DNA of 64,000 nt, taken from positions 231,989,265 to 232,053,264 of the forward strand of contig NC_134570.1 in the NCBI RefSeq assembly GCF_050947875.1, written 5' to 3'. A program made the translations under genes and the position numbers. This document shows, one piece after another, positions 20,436 through 30,028 of the stretch. Numbering within the stretch: the stretch's first letter is position 1; each line of letters opens with the position of its first letter. A model generated the notes under the pieces. It made no database searches. It was not told where the DNA came from and saw nothing but the letters and a program-made list of their open reading frames with translations. This stretch comes from Dermacentor variabilis. Its lineage: Eukaryota; Arthropoda; Arachnida; Ixodida; Ixodidae.

Positions 20436-21371
20436 GGGGCCCTATAACGTAAAACTATTCCAATATGTTTCTATTCATATCTCCTGACGTCATATTTGTG
20501 TAACCACCAACGCAAGCACCGGGCGGTCACCCGCAGGGTTGTCTGAACAGACCAATCAAACGCTCTCCTGGTTCATAGGAGGTCACTTTTGTTTGCTGGA
20601 ATAACGAATAACATTACCTACACTGAGCGGCTTGTCGTATCTAATTGGCTGACAAGAGGCCAGGAGAACGCTCAAGTGGAGAGGGTGGTGCCGGCGTCTA
20701 CGATTGGTCGGCTTTCCCTTATTTAGCTTGCGGTGACTGGTCGAAAATCGCGCCGGCATGCAACGGAAGCTCAAGAATGACGCTAAAATGGACCCTCAGC
20801 AAAGAAGAGTTGGCAGAATGAGTGGGTAAACGTGCCGAAAGTGCTCAAAAACGTTACACGACCACGCAAGAAGCTTAATTATACTCAAATACACCCATGA
20901 TCTCCGGCAGGTGCGAGTAGCCAGCGTCTGAGCGATTGGCGGCAGCCATCTTCTATTCCTTTTGGAACGGGGCAGCCTGCGGCTATTCCGAAGAAAATTC
21001 AGTTTTGTTCGGCATATTAATGCATCTTTATCGCGTACACGTTACTTTGACGCGGAGAGTTCTTGCGGTTTTGTGACGTCGCGTGACAGGCAGGTGAAGT
21101 GGGTGCAGCCCGAAAACTTTTTACCAATAGCCGAGGGCTAATGGCGAAAAGGGGTCGAATCAGAAACAACTGTTTTTCTTTTTTTTCTGTCAAATCATGC
21201 ATAATCAGTGTGTACACATCATATTATATGGGGAGGTATCGAGGTTTTCGTGACGTCGCGTGACAGACAGGTGAAGTGGGGGTGGTCGAAAAAAGTTTTT
21301 GACCAATCGTGGAGGGCTGATAGCAGAATTGGAATGGCAAAGTTTGGAATAGTTTTCCGTTATAGCGCCCC
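20436..21371. mobile_element. Repeat A, copy 2: non-coding TIR element
   Basis: The ends GGGGCCCTATAACGTAAAAC and GTTATAGCGCCCC are inverted repeats, as in copy 1 at 14910. Inside, a phrase containing GTGACGTCGCGTGACAG is repeated near 21070 and 21246, and CCAAT boxes recur. No transposase is encoded. The class of autonomous partner is unknown. Confidence 0.65.
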
Positions 21372-21680
21372 AGTAGTCTTATTGACACCTGTACTTGTTT
21401 ATCTTTCTAGATGACCACTTCTCTTCTTCTAGGGTGACCACCGGCTAAGAAATATTAAACGTTATCGATCAGCTCAGGACGCACCTGCAAGTATCGGAAG
21501 TTTCTCAAATGTTATCGATGCTTCTGTCCATTATCTGTTGTCCCCGAACCTTCTCTAATCTGATTGTATGCGCGACCTGAATTGCGTAGTACTTACCTAA
21601 AGACACGCGGGCACCAGCGATTATTGTGGAACCTTCGTTGACTCATGCAGAAAAGCCGGCGCGCTTGCCCCGCAGATAAG

Positions 21681-21838
21681 GGCCGCTATCTTGTACACGT
21701 TCGAAAAGTCGACGTTCGATTTCGCCTCGCGCGATTGTCCAGGCTGCACCGATATCGCGGCCTAGGCCAATATATATAGTCCAATCGCGTGAGGCGAAAT
21801 CGAACGTCGGCTTTTCGAACGTTTGCAAGATAGCGGCC
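21681..21838. repeat. Near-perfect 57-bp inverted repeat (hairpin, MITE-like)
   Basis: The left arm 21681-21737 (GGCCGCTATCTTG...) pairs with the right arm 21782-21838 (...CAAGATAGCGGCC), with few mismatches around a 44-bp loop. Both outer flanks read AAG, which could be a 3-bp target duplication. It is either a minimal foldback element or a transcribed hairpin. Confidence 0.7.
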
Positions 21839-22229
21839 AAGGTTTCGACGATCGCCGACTGTGTTCGCCGCTATCAATGTGCTTTGAGCGTAACTTGCTT
21901 TTGCGGGCACAGGTTCAGCCACTTAAAGGTAGTTTCGTCATTCATAGTTTTGCAACTGTTTTCTTCGTCGCTATACAACGTTACAATATTGTCTTCTTTC
22001 CTGCACGCTGAAAAAAAAACGAATTAGTAACCGTCATTCCACTGGCACCGCCGTGCCCCATGTAGTACACTTTGTTGTGAGTTGTATACTCTATCTTAAG
22101 GCACAGCAAACTACATTATGTAACGTTGAACAGTGTCGCCGTAAACATTAAGATTTCGATGCTAGTAGAGCAAGAACCATGGTTTTTTACTAGTAATGTT
22201 TTGATGGCCGTCAAGCAACCCTTCATGCT
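21839..22229. other. Unassigned spacer
   Basis: Nothing recognised. Confidence 0.4.
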
Positions 22230-22456
22230 TTATACTTTGAGGTTTTACATGCCAAAACCCAAACATCATTATTTAGCCTGCCGTAATTGTGGGCTTCAGA
22301 ATAACCTGGGATTGTTTAATGAACACCCAATACACGGTAGACCGGTGTTTTTGCATTTCTCATCCCACTAAACGTGGCCGCCACGGCCTGGATTTGAACC
22401 CGTGACCTCGTGCTTAGTAGTGCGACGCCAATACAGCTAAGCCACCACGGCGGGTT
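22230..22456 (-). mobile_element. tRNA-derived SINE (Ruka-like), copy 2
   Basis: Same structure as the SINE at 1487. The minus-strand head contains box A-like TAGCTGTATTGG and box B-like GTTCAAATCC; the body ends in CATGTAAAACCTC. Flanks CCTTCATGCT (22220-22229) and CCTTCCTGCT (22457-22466) are a 10-bp target duplication with one mismatch. More diverged than copy 1, so probably older. Confidence 0.8.
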
Positions 22457-22466
22457 CCTTCCTGCT

Positions 22467-23740
22467 AGGTGATACTACTGGATGAAATTCTAACGCTCAT
22501 AAAGTAAGCTTTCTAATGCAATATAGCAGACATCTGCATAGTGAATGCATATGGAATGCCCTTCGCGTACGCGAACATTGTCTTAAATTCGTAGCCCGCG
22601 CTGCCGGAGTGGGGTGGCTGCCTGAGCACACTTGTGTCGGACGATCCGTTCCTTGTGGAGAATTGCTATGATATAATAGCATTCTTTGAGGGCAACTGCC
22701 TTGTCGGGTACTTGTTCTCGATTGAAGTCGAAGAGTTATTTCGTTAGATTCCACACGCGGTGCTTTCAGGCTCTGCCGTCATGTATCGAAATAAAAAGAA
22801 TGGGTCAAGAGACATGAATGAGGCATGAACGATACGCAAGACACAATTATAATGTTAACATACAGTACATACCTGCATATTAAATCGACGTAATCCTGGA
22901 TAAATGGTCTAGTTAAACTGATTTGCTGCGTGTTTTGCCTCTATACTTCCCGCTATTATCTTTCAGGAGTCCTTAAACGATCGAGTACGCATTTCCCGCT
23001 AAAAAGCTTTAATAACTTAAGTTTCATGGGGCGCTTACGTATATGCTTCGGCTTTTTCCTTCGAAGTGGCCCGATGGACCACTGGCATCTCTGCTGAGAG
23101 GCTCTCCCCGTAGCGCTGCCGTAGCGTAGGACGGGGCCGTCGGAGCGACCCTTTGCCGGAGACCACGGGGCACAGCCGCGGGCGTGCAGGATCAACCCAG
23201 GCTGGCGCAGAGCCAGTGGTGGGCCCCTGCTACTCAGGCCTTCGGTGCCCACGCCAGCGGTTCACGGCCTCTCCGCAAAGTGCTCGAACGCACCTGTTAC
23301 TTCCTCTCTTCTCGCGATGTTCTCCCACGCCACTCTTTTTCCTTCCGGACCACTCTTCCATCTTCTTTTTATTTCCGTTTTCTCCTCCGGATGTTGCTGC
23401 TGCTGCTTATGATGATGGCCTTAATACTTTTGACACATACCCACTCACAGGGATTGGGCAAGGGTCAGGAAGATTTTAAATATGTCTTAAATTGATAAAT
23501 TTAGAATTTAGAATTCTTATTGATAAATTAGAGCGAGTGAAGTCCAATATGATTCAGCAGAAAGTCATTAAGTATATATGCAAATAATATACTGTAGTGA
23601 AGAATATGCAGGCAGCACTGCGCGCACTGCCATTGGTGCGCGAGCTGAGCTCTAGCTGCTGATGCGAAGCGCTGGTCCCACAGAGCTACTTGCGATCCCT
23701 CGGAGGAGCTTCTATAAATTCCCCTTTCAGTATTTATAAT
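22467..23740. other. Unassigned region with a pyrimidine-rich tract
   Basis: No coding similarity was recognised. 23300-23400 is rich in C and T. Open frames here lack family motifs. Confidence 0.35.
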
Positions 23741-24360
23741 CATAAAATAGGCAATAAGGGAAGAATGAAATGAATAATACGGTCAACAACGAAATCGGTT
23801 TGATTCAATAATGAATTTTGGATGGCGATGCACACATTCCTGTATGAATGCCCAAGCTCAGACGCTCTGAACGACAGCAGTACCGAAGTGTTCAATGGCA
23901 GGCCGAGCTGTCGCAGTGTAATTCGTGATGTCCTTTTGCTTAGGGAGGAGAAACGCCGGCAGTTCAATGAGTAATGTTCAATAGTTTTTAATGTGTTGCA
24001 GAAATGGCACTACGGAGAGATTGCCAGACCAGATTTCAGGATGCATAAACTTAGGGGTGGGATTCGACATCGCAGCCTCTTTAGTATCACTTCAGTTTGT
24101 CTGGTTTTGCAGAATTTCTTGCTCCAAGGGAATTCTAATTGGTGCGGTTCCGAGAATGATGGTAAATTTTATATTGATGTCAAAGCGATTCTAATCCTTA
24201 CAGATAAAACTCTTCGTTGGGAGAGGGGTAAGCACATGGCGTCTAATGCCAGCCTCAGCCAAGCTGTCTGCCACTACATTTATCATTATGTCTTTGTTCC
24301 CAGGTACCCATATTGATCGTAGACTTCGCAAGTGACTTGCAGCCAGGAAGCGCAGTGTTT
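23741..24360 (-). pseudogene. RNase H-bearing LINE, 3' coding end
   Basis: The minus strand reads, across frames, a RNase H end block WVPGNKD..VVADSLAEAGI, then a post-RNase H tail with a CxFC-like remnant and a C-R-R-F block (MNCRRFSSLSKR), LRQLGLPLNTSVLLSF and GHSYRNVCIA. This order is typical of I/R1-type tick LINEs, whose ORF2 ends with RNase H and a cysteine-rich tail. Stops and frameshifts are frequent. The RT is absent, so it is a 5'-truncated relic. Confidence 0.65.
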
Positions 24361-24556
24361 TTAATATGTGCGAGTCACCGGGATTTGTAAGTTAGCTGCA
24401 CAACGACAAACAGTGATTATTGTCCTCCGAATGCTTGCACTGTCTTCTTTTTGAGATAATTGCGGTGCTGCCTACGCTGCTTTTTCGTATCTTCCCCGCT
24501 TGGCGCTACGTAATTTTGCTTCTACTTTAGCTCGTGATACCTTCTAAAAGAATTCC

Positions 24557-25580
24557 GACATTCCGGTGGAAAATTTTCTAACATTTTTGGAATTTTATCT
24601 AGGGATATTTCTTTTACTTGGAGATCAGCCGTGCTTGCAGAAGGAAGGTGTATGCATTGGGTCATGCGTAGTGCCTGTTTCATGCAATATTTTCCCTCCT
24701 GACGTTGACCGAAACCTTGAAACTGCTTCGTGGAAGGACCATGTGCTACAGGTGTTCATGTATGTAGATGAATTTGCAGTTGTCGAAGCTACAGCGCAAC
24801 GACTACACTAAATGCGTTACTGTTGTTTTAGACACGCTTAATGTATTTGGAGAAGGGCTCAATTTCACTTACGAGCTTACTAGAATTGACAAGCTGTAAT
24901 TTTTAGGCCCGCACTCCACGTTTAATTGAGAAACGTGTGTGTTGGTTGTACAAAACCGGCGCGCGGAAAGAATGTTTTGCCGTTTAACTCTGCTCACTCA
25001 AAAACTATCAAGGGAGCGATTGCTATCAAGTTTTTAGTTGTCACTAAGTGGGTCCTGCCATCATGTCATTCAGGAGAGCTTCACTTCGCATATTTGTGGG
25101 CTTATGTCCGCGTGCTCTCCATCTTCACTGCTGGTTTCGGTTGCGGAAGCTTCGTTAAAGAAATTGTGTCGTGAGCCGAGTTCTACAGCAGAGGAAAGGG
25201 GAAAAGGAAAACGCGCACTGTGGTGATTGCGTATTTCCACAGGGTGACCCGTTCGTTTCTAAACAGCGGCATCAAAATACGATGTACCGATAGTGTTTTC
25301 GGCTCCCTGTAAATTATCACGTATTTGTGCGCGCGTGTCTGCATTAGATAAAAGCGCCAAGTATGACAAGAAGCCCATAAGGTACTTCTCAAAATGCCCG
25401 GTAGGAGTCCTATATAAATTTACTTTAAGTTGCGGCAAGTACATCGGCCCAGCAGCTCGACGTAAAAGTTACAGCTTGCACGCGGAGCACGCCTTGTTAA
25501 TCATTAATGCCACTGGATCGCATCTGCTGTTAGCATTGCAAAGCTTGCCTGTGCGCATAAGTGGCAGAGTCATTCTATAA
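24557..25580 (+). pseudogene. Penelope-like element, copy 2 (RT end plus GIY-YIG remnant)
   Basis: Plus-strand pieces in order. 24566-24811: LQKEGVCIGSCVVPVS and the catalytic YVDEF, where YVDDF is usual. 24850-25000: the post-palm region with FNSAHSKTIKGAI. 25000-25230: AEPSSTAEERGKGKR. 25293-25580: CPVGVLYKFTLSCGKYIG, a GIY-YIG-type nuclease remnant. The first D of YVDD is kept and the second has become E. Frames shift several times, and the N-terminal half is missing. It belongs to a different lineage from the element at 11155, as the palm motifs differ. Confidence 0.68.
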
Positions 25581-25654
25581 AGAATATTTGGTGACCGGTG
25601 CTTCAGCCTTCCTTTCATTTATTCGCGAACAAGTTTAATTTTGTTGGTGATAGA

Positions 25655-25915
25655 AAAATGAAGGGGGGTATTTATTTCTTCATTTATTTATTTATTTTGA
25701 ATAATTTCAGGGCCCGAAGGCACTACAGTGAAGGGCGGTATGGACAAAAAGCTGTGCACTGAAATTACAGAAATAGAAGCGTTACAAGGCATTTTCCAAC
25801 GCGATCTTGAATCGTGCTGTATTCGCAATGGTAGCAATGAAGGAGGGAAGGTGGTTCCATTCTGTGATGGTTCTTGTGACGAAAGAATCATATCAGTTAG
25901 TGGGACATGATGGTA
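25655..25915 (-). mobile_element. LINE 3' UTR with (TAAA)n tail
   Basis: On the minus strand a short UTR (CCTTCGGGCCCTGAAATTA) is followed by AATAAATAAATAAATGAAG. Such tails end CR1/Jockey-group LINEs. No coding part remains with confidence. Confidence 0.5.
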
Positions 25916-26836
25916 AGCTTACTTTGAAAAGGTGATCGGTTCTAGCTAAAACGTAGCAAGGCGGTGAAAAAAGAGTGACTTCCAATACTAGATTTTACTC
26001 GTAAATTTTACGGTATCAATATGGTGTCATGATTTTGTAAGTTTATGTTGGTGTCAACCTGTTAAGCCCTTCGTTGTACTGTTGGGCGAATGTCCGAAGT
26101 TAGATATACAGTGAAGCGTAGAGAAAATAAATCAGCTGCACGTGGGCGCTTAGCCACATTTACTTTGAGTTCGTGTCTTATTTTTCGCCTAAAAACTACT
26201 TCTAGCTACATAAAACCCATCACCTTTGGTAATAAAAATAAGACACTTGATGCAGTGACAACAGACTGTGCTGCAAGCTCTGCTCAAAGTGCAATTTCTT
26301 TCCTTTGTTTTTGAAGGTGGGTGAGGTGTCTTCTATTTGTTTTTGCTCTCTTTTAAAAAAATTCTTACTGTTGCTTAGAATAAAATTCTGTTCAGTCACT
26401 GCAAACGTCGTTGAGCATCATTAAGCAGCGGAACTTGACTGAAGCGTGGATTTGTTGTTTCCTAATTCTGCAGCTAATCATGGTTCTGAATAAAGGTAGT
26501 GTAACTTCACTACTGCTGTTTATTTCCCGATTATTTCCCCTCATACGAAACCTGTTTGGCATTTAATGGAATAGTCAGGCCACACACACATGTTAACTGA
26601 GAATAGTCAAGAAACAAAGCCAGTTTCGTTTGCAGTAATTATGAAAGCATTCATGACCTGCTGAAACACGATGCATTTCAGCGCAAACAAGAGAAAAAAG
26701 TAAGTATTGATGAATCTGTATGGTTTCCGTTAAAATAATTCTTGTTTACTAAAAATAGAATTCTTTCTTACGTATTACTTTTCTTTTGCTACAGGGGCCC
26801 TCTGTTGCATAATAGGTTATATTAATGAATTCTTCG
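25916..26836. other. Unassigned A/T-rich region
   Basis: Nothing recognised on either strand. Confidence 0.4.
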
Positions 26837-26975
26837 GTTTTACGAGCCAAACCGCCACGTGCATGATTATTGTACATTACGCAATGGACGACTCCGCATT
26901 AATTTTGACCACCGGGGAGTTTTTACCGTGTACCCAATATATGTGGTACATGGGCGTTTACACATTAGTAAAAAA
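26837..26975 (-). mobile_element. SINE (Ruka-like), copy 3, head missing
   Basis: The minus strand keeps the body and tail phrases of the SINE at 1487 (CTCCGCATTAATTTTGACCACC on the plus strand, and the ACGTAAAACC-type end) but lacks the tRNA head. It is 5' truncated and diverged. Confidence 0.6.
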
Positions 26976-27324
26976 GCAAAAGAAAACAATTGTTCTTCCG
27001 TTTTACCTAAAAACAGAGGAAACATCAGGCTCGCGAACGAAGTGGCAAAGCTCCAAGTTAACGCGTATTTCGTCCACATATGTCTAATAGCCGGACTCCC
27101 TGTTTTACGAAGCACGTTATCACGGTGTAACCATTTTTTCACAGCGAGTAGAGGAAACTACATGCACTCTGCATAATGAAATGGAATATCTTTTTCTAAG
27201 CTTATAGAGACATATCCATAAATTTCAATTTTACGAGCAAAACAAAATCTAATTTAGGCTCAGAATCATCGCTGCGGAAACGTAAAACGGTGCAGAATAA
27301 GCCTACATTCTCAGCGGTGCAGCA
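26976..27324. other. Unassigned; downstream flank of the M13-like gene
   Basis: This is the 3' side of the gene on the minus strand. No canonical AATAAA was found close to the stop, so the poly(A) site is unplaced. Confidence 0.35.
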
Positions 27325-29302
27325 TCAGTCGAAGCCCTGCCACACTTCGCATTGCGGTAGCTGATCTCTCTTTTTTGGGCACGAGAATGTTCTGAGGAAT
27401 GGCGCAAAGTTCCCGAGAGGAACGTTGACGCGCAACTTGGCCGGTGTGATCGCCAGGCTGCGCTGGAGCTTACGCGTGGCTTTGTCGGCACCGTCGCAGA
27501 AAGCGGACGCGTAGTTGTAAAAAAACAGCTCTTTGGACGTAACGCGCAACTCGGGTAGCTGGTAGTACATCCGTGTCGCATTGTATTTTTCCAGGGATTT
27601 CTCGTACAACTCATACAGGGGTCGCAGCATGGCGTTGTCCAAGAAGTCGTTCTCGAGGCGTGCCGTGCTGAACCTGCCGGGAGCCCGCGAGTCGGCAGTT
27701 CCTTCGTCAGCGCGAGCGGCCGCCTCGTACCGCCGCCGCAGGCACTGGGTGAGGTTCTCGTACGCGCCGACCGTCTGGGCGCTCCACCACTTGCGCGGCA
27801 CCATGCGGCCGTCGAAGAGCGAGTTACTGCGCACGAGAGCGCGGAGCGCAGGTCTGACGACGTGCGCCAGGACGACTGGGTATAGATGGAACGGAATCTT
27901 GTTCGACACTGTGGAGAGAAAGCCAACCACGCCATTCGGAACGAAGACCAAGTTGTTGGTGGCCTGGTACTCGCTGCCCCAATCGAAAATGGACGTCGCG
28001 TAGGCGTTGTCGTACGCCGCCCCCGTCCTTACGGAGCCACTGCTGACGAGCGCGTCCCAGTATATGGAAGACGCGTATGAAAAGATGGCAAACACAGTGT
28101 CCAAGACGCTGCTCTTGGATTCCAGGGCCAATGCGGGTGTCTGGCGATAACCCTCGTACTGGACGAAGTTTGCCTGCGTGCCGAAGACGAGCGTCATGGC
28201 ATCCAGCTTCCGCTGAGCCGTCTTCAAATCGTCGCGCGAGAACCAGGAGCGGCCCGACTGCAGGAGATCGCGCACAGTGGTGCGCGTCTCGTTGAACAAC
28301 GCGGCGAACTGGTCGTCGTTGTACGTCCTGTAGACACTTGCGAATTCCTTACTGGAAGTGAGCTTGGCGGCCACACCGACACCATAGCGGTACATCTTCT
28401 CGAGGAGGAAGGTGCACGCCGCCAGCTTCGCGTCTATACGGCTGGTGTCGTAGCCGTGGCTGAATTCGTACAGAAGTCGGTAATCGGATGGCATGAACGG
28501 CGAGAACGTGACCATGGCTTTAAAGCCGACGTAGTTGGCGATCGCGGTCTCGTAGTCGTCCATGTCGAAGATGGTGTGCACGCGAGAAAAGAACGAGGGA
28601 TCCTCCACGTACATAAAGGTTGTTCCGATGACCCGCGTCTCTGTCTTGAATAGCAGTCTCATGTACCTTAGCCAGTCCCAGTTGTCGCTCTTGGGAAGCA
28701 TATCGATGGACCACAGGTCCTTCACTGCGTACTCGGCTGGCATGGTGTCCTCAGATGTCAGGTTTTCCAGCGCGATTTCCAGTCTCGACATTTGTTTGCC
28801 TACCATTTCACCCATAGTTACGTTTCGGTACAGGCTCAAAGCTTGTACGATAGTTTCTAGGTACCGTTTCGTTGCATTCGGTCTTGAGAGGGAAATGTAG
28901 CGTCTCAAATAGGTCACCGGCGCCTTGAGAACAATCTGCGAGAAGGTTTGACCGCCAACTGTTCGAAGGACGTTGACCATGAACAACGTTTCGAGCATTA
29001 AGTATCGATCTCCGGTGGACACGAGCCTAACTAGGTCACCGGAGAATTTTCCGTACGGCCATCCGCTCAGGTCGAGGGAGTCTAGAACTTTCGTCCAGGC
29101 CGACAAGGTATCGCCCGTGACATGGGTCGCCTTGCACTTTTCGTGAACCCACATAGCCTGAACAAGAAAGTTGCTTTCAATGGGCCTTGGATATCGCCCT
29201 TTGATGGCAACAAATCTCTTGAAGAACATGTCCACATCGAGGAGGAGCTGACCGGTGCTCAATGGAGGGTACGGCTGCTGTCCGAAACCCGCCCTCTTGT
29301 AC
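27325..29302 (-). CDS. M13 (neprilysin-like) family protein, catalytically dead, large 3' exon
   Basis: An uninterrupted exon of about 658 codons ending in TGA at 27325. M13 proteins are type II membrane or secreted zinc metallopeptidases that cut peptides outside the cell. Numbering residues from the in-frame ATG at 29346 (which is intronic), the fold landmarks are NAYA (448-451), NLVFVPNG (465-472), WW (520-521), DNAMLRPLY (570-578), FFYNYASAFC (608-617), LRVN (638-641) and the terminal CEVW (666-669). The zinc motif HExxH is HVVRP (495-499): the first His is kept, Glu is Val, the second His is Pro. The third ligand (Glu of ENxxD) is Asn566. The DxHSP His is also lost. All other structure is intact with no stops, so this reads as a conserved pseudoenzyme. 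The N-terminal anchor and first cysteines must lie in upstream exons. Confidence 0.85.
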
Positions 29303-29331
29303 CTGGAGGTGCAACAACAACAACAAAAATA
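29303..29331 (-). promoter_or_regulatory. Splice acceptor of the M13-like exon
   Basis: The minus strand reads a T/G-rich tract TTTTTGTTGTTGTTGTTGCA then CCTCCAG before the exon. The exon then starts one base before a codon boundary (phase 2). Frame residues upstream of this point (CCCCC) have no family similarity, so the apparent ATG at 29346 is intronic. Confidence 0.7.
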
Positions 29332-29764
29332 TACAGGATTAGACACTACTGAAATTTTTGAATAGCGCAGACATCAAGAAGGCGACGACACTATGACAAT
29401 AATGGCAAGGGCGATGTGTTGACGACATTACGTCATGACATCAAGGTAGTGACATGACGCTGCCTTGACTGAAATCAATGGGCAAGAAGGAGCTGTCTTT
29501 GCGACGGGAACATTTAGTGTTTGTGCTGCGCTCAAAGCCGCGTTAAATATGACTGTGCTTTATGCCTACACCTGGCGACAACCTTCTGTGGCAGCCCAGC
29601 GAATGCTGCGTGGGCGGAGCCTACGAACATGTATTACTGCACGAAGTAGTCCGAACCTGTCACTCGAGGTTTCGGTTCCGCCAGCGCTTTCCGCAAACGG
29701 GCGCTTTCGATTACTGCTTTCGTGCATGCATGTGGTAAACATATATTAGCCGTGTTAAGGCACT
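29332..29764. other. Unassigned; probably intron of the M13-like gene
   Basis: No exon-like or element-like sequence was recognised between the acceptor and the LINE tail. Confidence 0.4.
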
Positions 29765-30028
29765 GTAGTTGAAGTTGAAGTTGAAATTTATTTGCATCAT
29801 CACAATGCTGGAAATGCTCGGGCAAAAAGTGAAAATCAATTCACTTGAGAAGCGCCCGAGCCCCCAATATACAAGGCATACAAAAAGGGCGACAATTAAC
29901 GAGGCATTTTAACAGCTTACCATTGCAGGTTAACCTCTAGTGTTATACAATGTAATGTAATACGAACAGCTTGAGAGTAACTATACATACATAAAAATAC
30001 TAACAGCAGTGGCAAAAGAGTACTGACA

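Noticed and set aside
27303..27935. 210-codon minus frame overlapping the M13-like exon
   Set aside because: Shadow frame, Ser/Thr/Arg-rich, with no family motifs; the overlapping frame carries all M13 landmarks.
29303..29346. In-frame ATG at 29346 as start of the M13-like protein
   Set aside because: The residues encoded there have no M13 similarity and a polypyrimidine tract plus CAG ends at 29303, so this part is intron.
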